Shown piece after piece: positions 9,335 to 21,160 of a DNA stretch of 64,000 bases (position 1 is the stretch's first letter; every line of letters starts with the position of its first letter). A model generated the notes under the pieces. It was not told where the DNA came from, searched no databases, and saw nothing but the letters and a program-made list of their open reading frames with translations. The position numbers and the translations under genes were made by a program. The DNA comes from Paenimyroides tangerinum (lineage in GTDB: Bacteria; Bacteroidota; Bacteroidia; Flavobacteriales; Flavobacteriaceae): NCBI RefSeq assembly GCF_003865405.1, contig NZ_RQVQ01000002.1, positions 1 to 64,000 of the forward strand. The letters run 5' to 3'.

Positions 9335-9631
9335 TTAAGCTTGTCCTATTGGATTTATCTTTATAGTATTTGTTTGTTCTTTGACATCACCATATTCCTT
9401 TTCGTACTTCGAGATATTCTCTTGAAGTGCTCTAAGAAGGCGCTTGGCATGCTCAGGTGTAACAATAATACGTGAACGTACTTTTGCTTTTGGCATTCCA
9501 GGCATCACGTTGATAAAATCTAAAACAAACTCTGAATTAGAATGATTAACAACAGCCAAATTGGAATAAACTCCAAGAGCAGTTTGCTCATCGATTTCAA
9601 TATTTAATTGACCGTCCTTATCTTCTTTCAT
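9335..9631 (-). CDS. DUF3467 protein
   Basis: A 98-residue soluble protein, recognised as DUF3467 from the IDEQTALGVYSNLAVVNHS start and the RSRIIVTPEHAKRLLRAL core. The family is small and of unknown function. It is typically found just downstream of rpoC in Bacteroidota (from memory), as here: its ATG is 4 bp past the rpoC stop, so the two are surely co-transcribed and probably translationally coupled. A strong terminator follows. The context suggests a job linked to RNA polymerase or translation, but nothing in the sequence proves it. Confidence 0.9.
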   Translation of the reverse strand: MKEDKDGQLNIEIDEQTALGVYSNLAVVNHSNSEFVLDFINVMPGMPKAKVRSRIIVTPEHAKRLLRALQENISKYEKEYGDVKEQTNTIKINPIGQA

Positions 9632-9635
9632 AATA

Positions 9636-12600
9636 TTAGAAATTTAAATCCGTTTTTACTTCTTGTTGAGTTCCTACAATGATATCATCATATTCACGCA
9701 TACCTGTTCCTGCAGGAATTCTATGTCCAACGATAACGTTTTCTTTTAATCCCATTAAAGTATCAACCTTACCAGCTACTGCTGCTTCATTTAATACTTT
9801 AGTTGTTTCCTGGAACGAAGCTGCCGAAATAAACGATTTCGTTTGTAACGAAGCTCTTGTAATACCTTGAAGAACAGGAGTTCCTGTAGCAGGAACAACA
9901 TCTCTAGCTACTACTAAGTTTTTATCTTCACGTTTTAAGATAGAGTTTTCGTCACGTAATTCTCTTGTTGTTAAAATCTGACCTTCTTTTAAATTAGAAG
10001 AATCTCCAGCATCTTCAACAATTTTCAATCCGAATAAACGATCATTTTCAGCAATAAAGTCAGAAGCATGAACCAATTGTTCTTCTAAGAATAAAGTATC
10101 TCCTGGATCTTCAATTCTAACTTTACGCATCATTTGACGAATAACTACCTCAAAGTGCTTATCATTAATTTTTACACCCTGTAAACGGTAAACCTCTTGA
10201 ATTTCATTTACCAAATACTGTTGAACAGCAGATGGACCTTGAATTCTTAAGATATCATCCGGAGTTGTAGCTCCATCAGATAATGGCATTCCCGCTTTAA
10301 TATAATCGTTTTCTTGAACTAAGATTTGATTCGACAATTTTACTAAATATTTTCGAATATCTCCTAATTTTGATTCAACAATTACTTCACGATTACCACG
10401 TTTTATTTTTCCGAAAGAAACTACACCATCAATTTCTGATACAACTGCAGGGTTAGATGGATTACGAGCTTCTAATAATTCTGTAATACGAGGTAAACCT
10501 CCGGTAATATCTCCTGCTTTTGAAGATTTACGTGGAATTTTTACTAATGTTTTACCAGCTTTAATTTTCTCTCCATCATTAACCATTAAGTGAGCACCTA
10601 CTGGTAATGTATATGAACGAATTAATCCACCATCTTTATCATAAATTAATAAAGTAGGAACTAATTTTTTATTTCTAGATTCAGAGATAATTTTCTCTTG
10701 GAAACCAGTTTGCTCATCGATTTCAACTTGGAATGTTTGTCCTTGTTCTAAATCTTCATAAGCAACTTTTCCTGTGAATTCAGAAACGATAACTCCGTTA
10801 TATGGATCCCATTTATTGATTGTTGATCCTTCTTCGATAATATCACCATCTTTAACAAAGATAGTAGAACCGTAAGAAATATTATGCGTATTTAATAAAA
10901 TACCAGTGTTTACGTCATATAATTTTAATTCAGTAGAACGAGAAATTACGATATCAACTATGTTTCCTTCGTTATCTTCTCCTTTAACAGTTTTAAGATC
11001 TTCAACTTCAACACGTCCTTTAAATCTAGTAACTAAAGTAGAAACCTCAGAGATGTTACCCGCTGTACCTCCAACGTGGAATGTACGTAACGTTAACTGT
11101 GTACCAGGCTCACCAATAGACTGAGCGGCTACTACACCAACTGCTTCACCACGTTGCGCCATTTTACCATTAGCTAAGTTACGACCGTAACATTTAGCAC
11201 AGATACCTGTTTTCGCTTCACAAGTTAAAGCTGAACGTACTTCAACACGCTCTAATGGAGATGCATTGATTGCTTTAGCTTCTTTTTCTGTAATCTCAAC
11301 TCCAGCAGGAATAATTACCTCACTAGTTAATGGATTAATTACATCAGCAATAGCAATACGTCCTAAAATTCTTTCCCCTAAAGATTCAATGATTTCCTCA
11401 TTTTTCTTTAATGCTTCGAATTCAATACCTCTTAAAGTACCACAATCTACAGAGTTTACAATTACATCTTGAGCAACGTCATGTAAACGACGAGTTAAAT
11501 ATCCTGCATCGGCAGTTTTTAACGCCGTATCGGCAAGACCTTTACGAGCACCGTGAGTAGAAATGAAGTATTCTAAGATCGATAATCCTTCCTTAAAGTT
11601 TGATAAAATCGGGTTTTCGATAATATCTCCACCTGCAGAAGTAGATTTTTTAGGCTTAGCCATCAAACCACGCATACCTGTTAACTGACGAATTTGCTCT
11701 TTAGATCCACGCGCTCCAGAATCAAGCATCATGTAAACTGAGTTAAATCCTTGTTGGTCTTCACGAATGTTTTTCATTGCTAACTCAGTTAACATAGCAT
11801 TTGTAGAAGTCCATACGTCAATTACCTGATTGTAACGTTCGTTGTTAGTAATAAGACCCATATTATAGTTCATTGAGATACCTTCAACTTGTTCGTTAGC
11901 ATCATCAATCATACCTTGTTTTTGATCTGGAATCTTAATATCTCCTAAAGAGAATGATAATCCACCACGGAATGCGTAACCGTATCCCATATCTTTCATA
12001 TCATCTAAGAATTTAGCAGTTGTTGGAACATCTGTAGCTTCTAAAATCTTACCAATAATATCTCTTAAAGATTTTTTAGTTAAAACCTCATTGATGAAAC
12101 CAGCTTTCTCTGGAACTACCTCGTTAAACAAGATACGTCCAGCAGAAGTTTCAATAATTTGATAAACTAATTCTCCTTCTTTATTAAAATCTTTTGCACG
12201 TACTTTAACTTGAGCATTTAAGTTTAAACGTCCTTCGTTGATTGCAATATTCACCTCTTCAGCTGAATAGAACGTTAAACCTTCTCCTTTAATTTCTAAT
12301 TCTGGAGTAGATTTACGAATTTTCGTCATATAATAAAGCCCAAGAACCATATCTTGAGAAGGTACCGTAATTGGCGCACCATTCGCAGGGTTTAAGATAT
12401 TGTGAGAAGCTAACATTAATAATTGAGCTTCTAAAATAGCTTCAGGTCCTAATGGTAAGTGAACCGCCATCTGATCCCCATCGAAATCGGCGTTGAATGC
12501 CGTACATACTAATGGGTGAAGACGAATCGCTTTTCCTTCAATCAATTTAGGTTGGAATGCTTGAATACCTAAACGGTGTAACGTAGGAGCACGGTTTAAT

Positions 12601-13928
12601 AAAACTGGGTGACCTTTAATTACATTTTCAAGAATATCCCAAACTACAGGTTCTTTTTTATCTATAATCTTCTTAGCAGATTTAACTGTTTTTACAATTC
12701 CACGCTCGATTAATTTACGAATCACGAATGGTTTGTAAAGTTCAGCAGCCATATCTTTTGGAAGACCACATTCGAATAATTTTAATTCAGGACCTACAAC
12801 AATTACCGAACGAGCAGAATAATCTACACGTTTACCTAATAAGTTTTGACGGAAACGACCTTGTTTACCTTTTAACGAATCAGATAATGATTTTAACGGA
12901 CGTTGAGATTCTGTTTTAACAGCTGTTGCTTTACGTGTGTTATCAAATAATGAATCTACCGCTTCTTGTAACATACGTTTTTCGTTACGTAAGATTACTT
13001 CTGGTGCTTTAATTTCCATTAATCGTTTTAAACGATTGTTACGGATAATTACACGACGGTATAAATCATTTAAATCTGAAGTTGCAAAACGACCTCCATC
13101 TAGTGGAACTAACGGACGTAATTCTGGTGGGATAACTGGAATTACTTTTAAAATCATCCATTCTGGACGATTTTCTCTGTTTAAGTTCGATTCGCGGAAT
13201 GATTCAACAACATTTAAACGTTTTAAAGCTTCTGTTTTTCTTTGTTTAGAAGTTTCGTTATTAGCAGCGTGACGTAATTGGTAAGATAAAGCATCTAAAT
13301 CTGTACGCTCTAATAAATCCATAATACATTCAGCACCCATTTTAGCGATGAATTTATTTGGATCATTATCTTCTAAATATAAATTTTCTAACGGAAGAGT
13401 ATCTAAAATATTTAAATATTCTTCTTCTGTTAAGAAATCTAATCTATTAATTGCTTCACCTTCTGGAGTTTTAGCAATACCCGGCTGAATAACTACATAA
13501 CGTTCGTAGTAGATAATCATATCTAATTTCTTAGAAGGTAATCCTAAAATATAACCGATTTTGTTAGGTAAAGAACGGAAATACCAAATATGTGCAATTG
13601 GCACAACTAAGTTGATATGACCTACTCTATCACGACGAACTTTTTTCTCAGTTACTTCAACTCCACAACGATCACAAACGATTCCTTTATAACGGATTCT
13701 TTTGTATTTTCCACAAGCACATTCGTAATCTTTTACAGGTCCGAAAATACGCTCACAGAATAAACCATCACGCTCTGGTTTGTGCGTACGATAGTTAATC
13801 GTTTCAGGTTTTAAAACTTCACCTCTAGATTCAGCTAAAATTGATTCTGGAGAGGCTAAACCGATAGAAATTTTATCAAATTTTTTAACGGTTACGTTTT
13901 TATCTTTATTATTATTTTTATTCATCAT
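9636..13928 (-). CDS. rpoC: DNA-directed RNA polymerase subunit beta'
   Basis: 1430 residues, the usual size for flavobacteria. The N-terminal zinc ribbon [19 protein letters not shown] lies at about residues 70-90. The catalytic Mg-binding loop [12 protein letters not shown] is near 480. The second zinc site (DCGTLRG and [11 protein letters not shown]) and the trigger-loop region [13 protein letters not shown] lie at about 840-940. The start is MMNK; either of two adjacent ATG codons could be used. It catalyses RNA synthesis together with RpoB. It is separated from rpoB by an unusually long 285-bp gap and followed by the DUF3467 gene after 4 bp. Confidence 0.99.
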   Translation of the reverse strand: MMNKNNNKDKNVTVKKFDKISIGLASPESILAESRGEVLKPETINYRTHKPERDGLFCERIFGPVKDYECACGKYKRIRYKGIVCDRCGVEVTEKKVRRDRVGHINLVVPIAHIWYFRSLPNKIGYILGLPSKKLDMIIYYERYVVIQPGIAKTPEGEAINRLDFLTEEEYLNILDTLPLENLYLEDNDPNKFIAKMGAECIMDLLERTDLDALSYQLRHAANNETSKQRKTEALKRLNVVESFRESNLNRENRPEWMILKVIPVIPPELRPLVPLDGGRFATSDLNDLYRRVIIRNNRLKRLMEIKAPEVILRNEKRMLQEAVDSLFDNTRKATAVKTESQRPLKSLSDSLKGKQGRFRQNLLGKRVDYSARSVIVVGPELKLFECGLPKDMAAELYKPFVIRKLIERGIVKTVKSAKKIIDKKEPVVWDILENVIKGHPVLLNRAPTLHRLGIQAFQPKLIEGKAIRLHPLVCTAFNADFDGDQMAVHLPLGPEAILEAQLLMLASHNILNPANGAPITVPSQDMVLGLYYMTKIRKSTPELEIKGEGLTFYSAEEVNIAINEGRLNLNAQVKVRAKDFNKEGELVYQIIETSAGRILFNEVVPEKAGFINEVLTKKSLRDIIGKILEATDVPTTAKFLDDMKDMGYGYAFRGGLSFSLGDIKIPDQKQGMIDDANEQVEGISMNYNMGLITNNERYNQVIDVWTSTNAMLTELAMKNIREDQQGFNSVYMMLDSGARGSKEQIRQLTGMRGLMAKPKKSTSAGGDIIENPILSNFKEGLSILEYFISTHGARKGLADTALKTADAGYLTRRLHDVAQDVIVNSVDCGTLRGIEFEALKKNEEIIESLGERILGRIAIADVINPLTSEVIIPAGVEITEKEAKAINASPLERVEVRSALTCEAKTGICAKCYGRNLANGKMAQRGEAVGVVAAQSIGEPGTQLTLRTFHVGGTAGNISEVSTLVTRFKGRVEVEDLKTVKGEDNEGNIVDIVISRSTELKLYDVNTGILLNTHNISYGSTIFVKDGDIIEEGSTINKWDPYNGVIVSEFTGKVAYEDLEQGQTFQVEIDEQTGFQEKIISESRNKKLVPTLLIYDKDGGLIRSYTLPVGAHLMVNDGEKIKAGKTLVKIPRKSSKAGDITGGLPRITELLEARNPSNPAVVSEIDGVVSFGKIKRGNREVIVESKLGDIRKYLVKLSNQILVQENDYIKAGMPLSDGATTPDDILRIQGPSAVQQYLVNEIQEVYRLQGVKINDKHFEVVIRQMMRKVRIEDPGDTLFLEEQLVHASDFIAENDRLFGLKIVEDAGDSSNLKEGQILTTRELRDENSILKREDKNLVVARDVVPATGTPVLQGITRASLQTKSFISAASFQETTKVLNEAAVAGKVDTLMGLKENVIVGHRIPAGTGMREYDDIIVGTQQEVKTDLNF

Positions 13929-14164
13929 AGTTTTTACTATTGATTTACTTGCAATTAAAAATTGATTCTTTTTAAGTCTTAATCTTAAAATTATTAAGTT
14001 TAGAAAGCTGTCATTTACTTTAAACTTTTGACTTTTTGACTTTTTGACTTAAATACCTCGGATTACTTCTCTAAACCTCAAAATTTGTTTGAAGTGCTAA
14101 TTATAATTTCTTATAAAAAATCGGAACGGTTTACGGGTATAAATCCTAAAAACTTTATAAATAG

Positions 14165-14198
14165 GTAATCAGTCCAGATAGAATTCTGAACTGATTAC
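14165..14198 (-). other. hairpin between rpoB and rpoC
   Basis: Inverted arms GTAATCAGT and ACTGATTAC, extended by two more pairs with one wobble, surround about 12 nt. It starts 16 bp after the rpoB stop codon. On the minus strand it is followed by CTATTTATAAAG rather than a clean U-tract. It may therefore be an RNA processing or partial termination site in the rpoB-rpoC gap rather than a full terminator. The rest of the gap holds a short TTTTTGAC run (about 14025-14050). Confidence 0.5.
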
Positions 14199-14213
14199 TT
14201 TGATTTTAATTTA

Positions 14214-17200
14214 TTAACTTTCTAATCTGATATCTAAACCAAGACCTTTTAATTCATGCATTAATACATTGAATGATTCTGGTAAACCTGGTTCTGGCAT
14301 CGTTTCGCCTTTTACGATAGCTTCGTAAGTTTTAGCTCTACCGATAACGTCATCTGATTTTACAGTTAAGATCTCACGTAATATAGAAGATGCACCATAA
14401 GCTTCTAAAGCCCAAACCTCCATCTCTCCAAAACGCTGACCTCCAAATTGTGCTTTACCTCCTAATGGTTGTTGTGTAATTAAAGAGTATGGTCCGATTG
14501 AACGCGCGTGCATCTTATCATCAACCATGTGTCCTAATTTCAACATGTAAATTACACCAACTGTTGCTTTTTGGTCAAAACGATCACCTGTTCCACCGTC
14601 ATATAAGTATGTATGTCCAAATCTAGGAACTCCTGCTTCGTCAGTTATAGCATTGATTTGATCTAAATTAGCACCATCAAAAATTGGAGTTGCATATTTA
14701 CGACCTAAATTCTTACCAGCCCATCCTAAAACCGTTTCATAAATCTGTCCAATGTTCATACGTGAAGGTACCCCAAGTGGATTTAACACGATATCAACTG
14801 GAGTTCCGTCTTCTAAGAAAGGCATATCTTCATCACGAACAATTTTCGCAACAATACCTTTATTACCGTGACGTCCCGCCATTTTATCACCTACTTTAAG
14901 TTTACGTTTTTTAGCAATATATACTTTAGCAAGTTTTAAAATTCCTGATGGTAATTCATCTCCAACAGTAATCATAAATTTCTCACGACGTAAAACTCCT
15001 TGTAAGTCGTTTAATTTGATTTTGAAATTGTGAATCAAGTCAGCAATCATATCGTTTGTATGCTCATCTGTTGTCCACTGTCCTTTCGTTAAGTGAGCAA
15101 AATCTTCGATTGCATATAACATTTTTTGAGTGTATTTTTTACCTTTTGGTAAAATTTCTTCACCCAAATCATTCATTACTCCTTGAGACGTTTTTCCATT
15201 TACAATAAAGAATAATTTCTCAACTAAACGCTCTCTCAATTCATTAAATTTCACTTCGAATTTAGTATCCATCAAAGCGATATCTTCTTTATCTTTAGAA
15301 CGTTTGCGTTTATCTTTAACTGCTCTTGCGAATAATTTTTTATCTAAAACAACACCTCTTAATGATGGAGAAGCTTTTAAAGAAGCATCTTTTACATCAC
15401 CAGCTTTGTCACCAAAGATAGCACGAAGTAATTTTTCTTCTGGAGTCGGATCTGATTCTCCTTTTGGAGTAATCTTACCGATTAAAATATCACCAGGTTT
15501 TACTTCAGCACCAATACGAATCATACCGTTTTCATCTAAGTCTTTAGTAGCCTCTTCAGAAACGTTAGGAATATCGTTGGTTAATTCTTCGTTACCTAAT
15601 TTCGTATCACGAACTTCTAATGTATAATCATCAACGTGGATAGAAGTGAAAATATCATCACGAACTACACGCTCACAAATTACGATTGCATCCTCAAAGT
15701 TGTAACCTTTCCATGGCATAAACGCCACTTGTAAGTTACGACCTAATGCTAATTCACCATTTTGAGTTGCATAACCTTCACAAAGAACTTGTCCTTTTGT
15801 AACTCTATCACCTCTTCTTACGATTGGTTTTAAGTTAATAGAAGTACTTTGGTTGGTTTTTCTGAACTTAATTAAGTTATATGTTTTATCGTCTGGATCA
15901 AAAGAAATTAATCTTTGTTCATCTGTACGATCATATTTAATTGTAATCTTTTGTGCATCTACATAAATTACTTCACCTTCTCCTTCTGCATTAATTAAAA
16001 CACGAGAATCTGTAGCAACTTGTTTTTCTAAACCTGTTCCTACAATCGGAGCTTCTGGACGTAATAATGGAACTGCCTGACGCATCATGTTTGATCCCAT
16101 CAAAGCACGGTTCGCATCATCGTGTTCCAAGAAAGGAATTAATGAAGCAGAAATAGACGCAATCTGATTTGGTGCAACGTCAGTATAGTCAACCATTGAA
16201 GGCTCAACAACAGGGAAATCGTGCTCTTCACGTGCAATTACACGATCAGCAGTGATTGTTCCATTTTCGTCCATCTGAACGTTTGCTTGAGCAATGATTT
16301 TTCCTTCTTCTTCTTCAGCAGAAAGATAAACCGGAGTATCAACTAAGTTAACTTTTCCTTCAGTTACTTTACGATATGGAGTTTCGATGAATCCCATACC
16401 ATTAACTTTTGCATACACAGCTAAAGACGAAATCAATCCAATGTTTGGTCCCTCAGGAGTTTCAATTGGACAAAGACGACCGTAGTGCGTATAGTGAACG
16501 TCACGTACCTCAAATCCGGCTCTTTCACGAGAAAGACCTCCAGGTCCAAGTGCAGATAAACGACGTTTATGTGTAATCTCTGCTAATGGATTGGTTTGAT
16601 CCATAAATTGAGATAACTGATTCGTACCAAAGAATGAATTGATTACAGATGATAAAGTTTTAGCATTAATCAAATCGATTGGTGTAAATACTTCATTATC
16701 TCTAACATTCATACGCTCACGGATTGTACGAGCCATACGAGCAAGTCCAACACCGAATTGAGCTGATAATTGTTCACCTACTGTACGTACACGACGGTTA
16801 GATAAGTGGTCAATATCATCGATTTCAGCTTTAGAGTTAATTAACTCAATTAAGTATTTAACAATAGTGATAATATCTTCTTTTGTTAAAACTTGCTTAT
16901 CGATTGGAGTATCAAGATTTAATTTTTTATTCATTCTGTAACGACCAACTTCACCTAAGTTATAACGTTGATCTGAGAAGAATAATTTATCAATGATACC
17001 ACGCGCAGTTTCTTCATCTGGCGGTTCAGCATTACGTAATTGACGGTAAATGTGTTCTACAGCTTCTTTTTCAGAGTTTGTAGGGTCTTTCTGTAATGTA
17101 TTGTGGATGATTGTATAATCTGCCTGATTATTATCTTCTTTATGTAAAAGAATTGATTTTACATTAGCATCAATGATTTCTTCGATATTATCTTTATCCA

Positions 17201-18026
17201 ATACCGTGTCGCGGTCTAAGATAATTTCATTTCTCTCAATAGATACTACTTCTCCAGTGTCCTCATCTACGAAGTCTTCATGCCAAGTGTTTAATACACG
17301 AGCAGCAAGTCTTCTTCCAGCATACTTTTTAAGTCCCGTTTTAGAAACCTTTACTTCTTCTGCAAGGTCGAAAATCTCTAGGATATCCTTGTCTCTTTCG
17401 AAACCGATTGCTCTAAATAAAGTAGTTACAGGTAACTTTTTCTTACGGTCGATGTAAGCATACATTACACTATTGATATCTGTAGCAAATTCAATCCATG
17501 ATCCTTTGAAAGGAATAACACGAGCTGAATATAACTTTGTACCATTAGCGTGGAAAGATTGACCAAAGAATACACCAGGTGAACGGTGCAATTGCGACAC
17601 TACAACACGCTCCGCTCCATTGATTACAAAAGTTCCACTAGGCGTCATGTAAGGAATTGTACCTAGGTAAACATCCTGAACGATAGTTTCGAAGTCCTCG
17701 TGCTCTGGATCAGTACAATAAAGCTTAAGACGTGCTTTTAACGGAACGCTATAAGTTAAACCTCTGTCGATACATTCTTCGATAGAATAACGAGGTGGAT
17801 CTACGAAATAATCTAGGAATTCTAACACGAACTGATTTCTTGTATCAGTAATTGGGAAGTTTTCCATAAAGGTTTTGTATAAACCTTCATTACCTCTATT
17901 GTCAGATTTCGTTTCTAATTGAAAGAAATCTTGAAACGATTTTACCTGAATATCCAAGAAATCTGGGAAAGCTGGGATATTTTTGGTAGAGGCAAAATTT
18001 AATCTTTCAGTCTGATTTGTAATCAT
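14214..18026 (-). CDS. rpoB: DNA-directed RNA polymerase subunit beta
   Basis: 1270 residues. I chose the ATG at 18024-18026 ([11 protein letters not shown]); the codon before it is TTG, so a one-codon-longer TTG start is possible but unlikely. The rifampicin-pocket region is visible as [19 protein letters not shown] followed by [12 protein letters not shown]. Conserved [12 protein letters not shown] and a C-terminal LKGLGLDI region are present. The stretch has the usual Ser/Asn/Asp residues of drug-sensitive enzymes: [10 protein letters not shown] retains Asp and HKRRLSALG retains His and Ser. It is fifth in order after rplK-rplA-rplJ-rplL, and an attenuator-like hairpin lies in the 122-bp gap after rplL. 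Confidence 0.99.
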   Translation of the reverse strand: MITNQTERLNFASTKNIPAFPDFLDIQVKSFQDFFQLETKSDNRGNEGLYKTFMENFPITDTRNQFVLEFLDYFVDPPRYSIEECIDRGLTYSVPLKARLKLYCTDPEHEDFETIVQDVYLGTIPYMTPSGTFVINGAERVVVSQLHRSPGVFFGQSFHANGTKLYSARVIPFKGSWIEFATDINSVMYAYIDRKKKLPVTTLFRAIGFERDKDILEIFDLAEEVKVSKTGLKKYAGRRLAARVLNTWHEDFVDEDTGEVVSIERNEIILDRDTVLDKDNIEEIIDANVKSILLHKEDNNQADYTIIHNTLQKDPTNSEKEAVEHIYRQLRNAEPPDEETARGIIDKLFFSDQRYNLGEVGRYRMNKKLNLDTPIDKQVLTKEDIITIVKYLIELINSKAEIDDIDHLSNRRVRTVGEQLSAQFGVGLARMARTIRERMNVRDNEVFTPIDLINAKTLSSVINSFFGTNQLSQFMDQTNPLAEITHKRRLSALGPGGLSRERAGFEVRDVHYTHYGRLCPIETPEGPNIGLISSLAVYAKVNGMGFIETPYRKVTEGKVNLVDTPVYLSAEEEEGKIIAQANVQMDENGTITADRVIAREEHDFPVVEPSMVDYTDVAPNQIASISASLIPFLEHDDANRALMGSNMMRQAVPLLRPEAPIVGTGLEKQVATDSRVLINAEGEGEVIYVDAQKITIKYDRTDEQRLISFDPDDKTYNLIKFRKTNQSTSINLKPIVRRGDRVTKGQVLCEGYATQNGELALGRNLQVAFMPWKGYNFEDAIVICERVVRDDIFTSIHVDDYTLEVRDTKLGNEELTNDIPNVSEEATKDLDENGMIRIGAEVKPGDILIGKITPKGESDPTPEEKLLRAIFGDKAGDVKDASLKASPSLRGVVLDKKLFARAVKDKRKRSKDKEDIALMDTKFEVKFNELRERLVEKLFFIVNGKTSQGVMNDLGEEILPKGKKYTQKMLYAIEDFAHLTKGQWTTDEHTNDMIADLIHNFKIKLNDLQGVLRREKFMITVGDELPSGILKLAKVYIAKKRKLKVGDKMAGRHGNKGIVAKIVRDEDMPFLEDGTPVDIVLNPLGVPSRMNIGQIYETVLGWAGKNLGRKYATPIFDGANLDQINAITDEAGVPRFGHTYLYDGGTGDRFDQKATVGVIYMLKLGHMVDDKMHARSIGPYSLITQQPLGGKAQFGGQRFGEMEVWALEAYGASSILREILTVKSDDVIGRAKTYEAIVKGETMPEPGLPESFNVLMHELKGLGLDIRLES

Positions 18027-18083
18027 CAATGGAAAAAATTTTGATTAAAAAATTAATAAAAACGTACTAAACATATAATACGC

Positions 18084-18126
18084 AAAAATGGTTTAGGCCA
18101 ATAGGATTACTCCTAAGGCCTAAACC
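18084..18126 (-). terminator. attenuator-like terminator between rplL and rpoB
   Basis: A 10-bp perfect stem, GGTTTAGGCC/GGCCTAAACC (18090-18099, 18117-18126), encloses a second stem TAGGA-TTAC-TCCTA separated by a small internal loop. On the minus strand it is followed by ATTTTTG. The shape is that of an intrinsic terminator with a short U-tract. As rpoB has no visible promoter of its own, it probably terminates only part of the transcripts, as known for the rplL-rpoB gap in other bacteria. Confidence 0.75.
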
Positions 18127-18148
18127 GATAAGTTTAAAGTGAGTGAGA

Positions 18149-18514
18149 TTATTTTAACTCAACTACAGCTCCAGCTTCTTCTAATGATTTTTTCAATCCT
18201 TCAGCTTCGTCTTTAGAAACACCTTCTTTAACGTTTGCTGGAGTTGAATCAACTAAATCTTTAGCTTCTTTTAATCCTAAACCAGTTAATTCTTTAACAG
18301 CTTTAACAACTGCTAATTTAGAAGCACCAGCTTCTTTTAATACAACTGTGAATTCTGTTTGCTCTTCAACTGCAGCTTCACCAGGTCCAGCCATAACTAC
18401 TGCAGCAGCAGCAGGCTCGATTCCGTACTCATCTTTTAATATAGTTGCTAATTCGTTAACTTCTTTAACTGTTAAGTTAACTAATTGTTCTGCGAATTGT
18501 TTCAAATCTGCCAT
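18149..18514 (-). CDS. rplL: 50S ribosomal protein L7/L12
   Basis: 121 residues: an N-terminal dimerisation helix ([21 protein letters not shown]), an Ala/Gly/Pro-rich hinge, and a C-terminal domain [15 protein letters not shown] with [12 protein letters not shown]. It forms the ribosomal stalk that recruits translation GTPases. It follows rplJ by 78 bp. An attenuator-like hairpin downstream would allow more L12 than RNA polymerase beta to be made from the same transcript, which matches its multiple copies per ribosome. Confidence 0.99.
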   Translation of the reverse strand: MADLKQFAEQLVNLTVKEVNELATILKDEYGIEPAAAAVVMAGPGEAAVEEQTEFTVVLKEAGASKLAVVKAVKELTGLGLKEAKDLVDSTPANVKEGVSKDEAEGLKKSLEEAGAVVELK

Positions 18515-18592
18515 TTTTTCTATCTTTTAATTTGATTTGTAAAATATAATTTATTAATGTGCGTTCTTTAGGAACAGACTAAGAAATGTATA

Positions 18593-19081
18593 TTATTCTT
18601 CGTCTTTAAATTGATTTTTAAGAGCTGAAATAACTCTTTGAGCTGGAGATTGTAATAATCCAATGATTTCTCCAATAACTTCTTCTTTAGATTTAAGAGC
18701 AGCTAATCCATCTAATTCATTGTCTCCTACATAAATTTCTTCGTTAATGTAAGCACCTTTTAAGATAGGTTTATCTGATTTTTTTCTAAATTCTTTAATG
18801 ATTTTAGCAGGTGCGTTAGCAACCTCTGCAATCATAATAGAAGTATTTCCTTTTAAAGTAGATGGTAAGTCTCCGTACTCATTTTCTGAAGCTTCCATAG
18901 CTTTAGCTAACAAAGTATTTTTAACAACCTCTAATTTAATTCCAGCCTTAAAACAAGCTCTTCTAAGATTCGAAGTAGTATCTGCGTTTAAACCAGAAAT
19001 GTCTGCTACATAAATAATTTTTGTATCAGCTAACTGTGCAGTTAAATCTTGAATCGCAATTGATTTTTCTTCTCTAGTCAT
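18593..19081 (-). CDS. rplJ: 50S ribosomal protein L10
   Basis: 162 residues, starting MTREEKSIAIQDL. Features typical of L10 are present: an N-terminal rRNA-binding domain with GLNADTTSNLRR and VVKNTLLAKA, and a C-terminal helix that anchors L12 dimers (GEIIGLLQSPAQRVISAL). It binds 23S rRNA and carries the stalk. It starts 22 bp after rplA. Autogenous control is known for this operon in other bacteria, but no leader structure is obvious in this short spacer. Confidence 0.98.
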   Translation of the reverse strand: MTREEKSIAIQDLTAQLADTKIIYVADISGLNADTTSNLRRACFKAGIKLEVVKNTLLAKAMEASENEYGDLPSTLKGNTSIMIAEVANAPAKIIKEFRKKSDKPILKGAYINEEIYVGDNELDGLAALKSKEEVIGEIIGLLQSPAQRVISALKNQFKDEE

Positions 19082-19103
19082 ACTAAAAATTTTTAACTAC
19101 CAA

Positions 19104-19793
19104 TTAAACTGCTTTCGGATCTAAAGCAATAGCAGGGCTCATAGTACTTGAAATGTGTATCGATTTGATATACGTACCTTTAGCAGCTGTTGGTTTTAAT
19201 TTGATCAATGTTTGAATAATCTCGTGAGCGTTCTCAGTAATCATATCAGCACCAAAAGATACTTTTCCAATTCCTGCGTGAACGATACCAGTTTTGTCAA
19301 CTTTAAAGTCGATTTTACCAGCTTTCACTTCTGTAACAGCTTTAGCAACATCCATAGTTACTGTACCTGTTTTAGGATTAGGCATTAAACCACGAGGTCC
19401 TAAAATACGACCTAATGGACCTAATTTACCCATAACAGCTGGCATAGTGATGATTACATCAACATCAGTCCAACCGTCTTTGATTTTTTGTAAGTAATCG
19501 TCTAATCCAACGAAATCAGCACCTGCAGCTTTTGCTTCAGCTTCTTTATCTGGAGTAACCAACGCTAATACTCTTACATCTTTACCAGTTCCGTGAGGTA
19601 ATGTTACAACTCCACGAACCATTTGATTTGCTTTACGAGGATCTACTCCTAAACGTACTGCAATATCAACAGACTCATCAAATTTTGCAGAAGCAACTTC
19701 TTTAATCAATGCAGAAGCATCTTTTAAAGAGTATAACTTGTTCTTCTCAATTTTTGAAGCAGCCTCTTTTTGCTTTTTTGTTAATTTTGCCAT
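19104..19793 (-). CDS. rplA: 50S ribosomal protein L1
   Basis: 229 residues, the standard length. Conserved L1 blocks are seen: [16 protein letters not shown], the [11 protein letters not shown] segment, [20 protein letters not shown] and the [18 protein letters not shown] end. It binds the L1 stalk of 23S rRNA and helps release deacylated tRNA. It lies 34 bp after rplK in the same operon. Confidence 0.99.
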   Translation of the reverse strand: MAKLTKKQKEAASKIEKNKLYSLKDASALIKEVASAKFDESVDIAVRLGVDPRKANQMVRGVVTLPHGTGKDVRVLALVTPDKEAEAKAAGADFVGLDDYLQKIKDGWTDVDVIITMPAVMGKLGPLGRILGPRGLMPNPKTGTVTMDVAKAVTEVKAGKIDFKVDKTGIVHAGIGKVSFGADMITENAHEIIQTLIKLKPTAAKGTYIKSIHISSTMSPAIALDPKAV

Positions 19794-19827
19794 TTCTTCT
19801 TTTTTTGTTTTTAAAGAGGAGTATTCC

Positions 19828-20250
19828 TTACTTTACTGTTATTCCCATTGATCTTGCAGTTCCAGCAATCATAGACATAGCAGATTCTAATGTAAATGCA
19901 TTTAAATCAGCCATTTTGTCTTCTGCAATTGCTTGAACTTGATCCATAGTTACAGAAGCAACTTTTTTACGGTTTGGTTGCCCAGATCCCGATTTAAGTT
20001 TTGTAGCTTCTAATAATTGAACAGCAGCAGGTGGTGTTTTAACAACAAAGTCAAAAGATTTGTCTTTGTAAACTGTAATTTGTACTGGTAAAACTTTGCC
20101 TGGTTTATCTTGTGTTCTAGCATTGAATTGCTTACAGAACTCCATGATGTTAACTCCAGCAGCCCCCAAAGCAGGTCCAACCGGTGGCGATGGGTTCGCT
20201 GCACCTCCCTTAACTTGTAGTTTAACTACTTTACTAATTTCTTTTGCCAT
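19828..20250 (-). CDS. rplK: 50S ribosomal protein L11
   Basis: 140 residues. The Pro-rich N-terminal domain [20 protein letters not shown] and the rRNA-binding C-terminal domain ([30 protein letters not shown]) are clear. It binds the GTPase-associated centre of 23S rRNA. Order nusG-rplK-rplA is the classical one. The 62-bp spacer after nusG shows no terminator. Confidence 0.99.
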   Translation of the reverse strand: MAKEISKVVKLQVKGGAANPSPPVGPALGAAGVNIMEFCKQFNARTQDKPGKVLPVQITVYKDKSFDFVVKTPPAAVQLLEATKLKSGSGQPNRKKVASVTMDQVQAIAEDKMADLNAFTLESAMSMIAGTARSMGITVK

Positions 20251-20312
20251 TTTTAAAAAAATTTAGCACATCTCTCAGTGGAAGCGATTGATGTGGTTAA
20301 AATATGTAACAA

Positions 20313-20864
20313 TTATATTTTCTCTACCTGTGTAAAACTTAATTCTAATGGAGTCTTTCTTCCGAATATCTTAACCATTACTTCAAGTTTACGTTTTTCT
20401 TCATTAACTTTTTCAACTGTTCCATTGAATCCGTTAAATGGTCCATCGATTACTTTTATTGTTTCATTAACTTCATAAGGAATCAAACCTACATCTTCTG
20501 TAACAGAAAGTTCATCTACTGTACCAAGCATTCTATTTACCTCTGTCTGTCTTAACGGTACAGGATCTCCACCACGCGTTTCACCAAGGAAACCGATAAC
20601 ACCAGAAATAGATTTTATAATATGTGGTAATTCTCCCGTTAAATTAGCTTCAATCATAATATACCCAGGAAAGTAGATACGTTCTTTCGTAACTTTTTTT
20701 CCATCCTTAAGATTAACCACCTTTTCCATTGGAACTAACACTTGTGATAAATAGTCAGTCATTTCTAGTCTAGCAATTTCAGTCTCGATATAATTCTTGA
20801 CTTTATTTTCTTGACCACTTACTGCTCTAACTACATACCACTTTTTGATATTATTATCAGTCAT
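20313..20864 (-). CDS. nusG: transcription termination/antitermination factor NusG
   Basis: 183 residues. The NGN domain (KKWYVVRAVSGQENKVKNYIE, PGYIMIEANL) is followed by a KOW motif (VIDGPFNGFNGTVEKVNEEK). It binds the beta' clamp of RNA polymerase, raises processivity and links transcription to Rho or to ribosomes. secE ends 10 bp upstream, so the two are co-transcribed. Confidence 0.99.
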   Translation of the reverse strand: MTDNNIKKWYVVRAVSGQENKVKNYIETEIARLEMTDYLSQVLVPMEKVVNLKDGKKVTKERIYFPGYIMIEANLTGELPHIIKSISGVIGFLGETRGGDPVPLRQTEVNRMLGTVDELSVTEDVGLIPYEVNETIKVIDGPFNGFNGTVEKVNEEKRKLEVMVKIFGRKTPLELSFTQVEKI

Positions 20865-20874
20865 AAAAGTAATA

Positions 20875-21072
20875 TTAAGAATTTATCAAATTAAAAAATC
20901 CTTCAATAGCTTTCTGAAAAACTGAATCAACACCCCATGTAGCCAATGCCATAATAATAGCAAAAATAGATACGATAATGGTATATTTTTGAACTTCCGC
21001 CCAAGTTGACCAAGTAACATTTGATTTTAATTCAACAAATGAATCTGATAAATAATTAAAAACTTTTGCCAT
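20875..21072 (-). CDS. secE: preprotein translocase subunit SecE
   Basis: 65 residues, the short single-span SecE form. The amphipathic helix region SFVELKSNVTWSTWAEVQKYT precedes one membrane segment (TIIVSIFAIIMALATWGVD). It stabilises SecY in the Sec channel used by all the exported proteins in this window. It lies between tRNA-Trp (15 bp upstream) and nusG. Confidence 0.97.
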   Translation of the reverse strand: MAKVFNYLSDSFVELKSNVTWSTWAEVQKYTIIVSIFAIIMALATWGVDSVFQKAIEGFFNLINS

Positions 21073-21086
21073 AATATTTTTATTTG

Positions 21087-21157
21087 CACGGGTGGAGGGA
21101 TTCGAACCCCCATCAACGGTTTTGGAGACCGCTATTCTACCCTTGAACTACACCCGT
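21087..21157 (-). tRNA. tRNA-Trp (CCA)
   Basis: 71 nt on the minus strand. Acceptor arms ACGGGTG/CACCCGT pair over 7 bp, the discriminator base is G, and the T arm is GGGGGTTCGAATCCC. The anticodon loop CTCCAAA gives anticodon CCA. The 3' CCA is not encoded. It is positioned between tuf and secE, as in many bacteria. Confidence 0.97.
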
Positions 21158-21160
21158 ATG

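Noticed and set aside
12937..13272. 111-codon plus-strand open frame inside rpoC
   Set aside because: Lies entirely within a conserved part of rpoC and has no promoter or coding character of its own.
18027..18029. TTG start for rpoB one codon upstream
   Set aside because: An ATG follows directly and gives the usual 1270-residue length.
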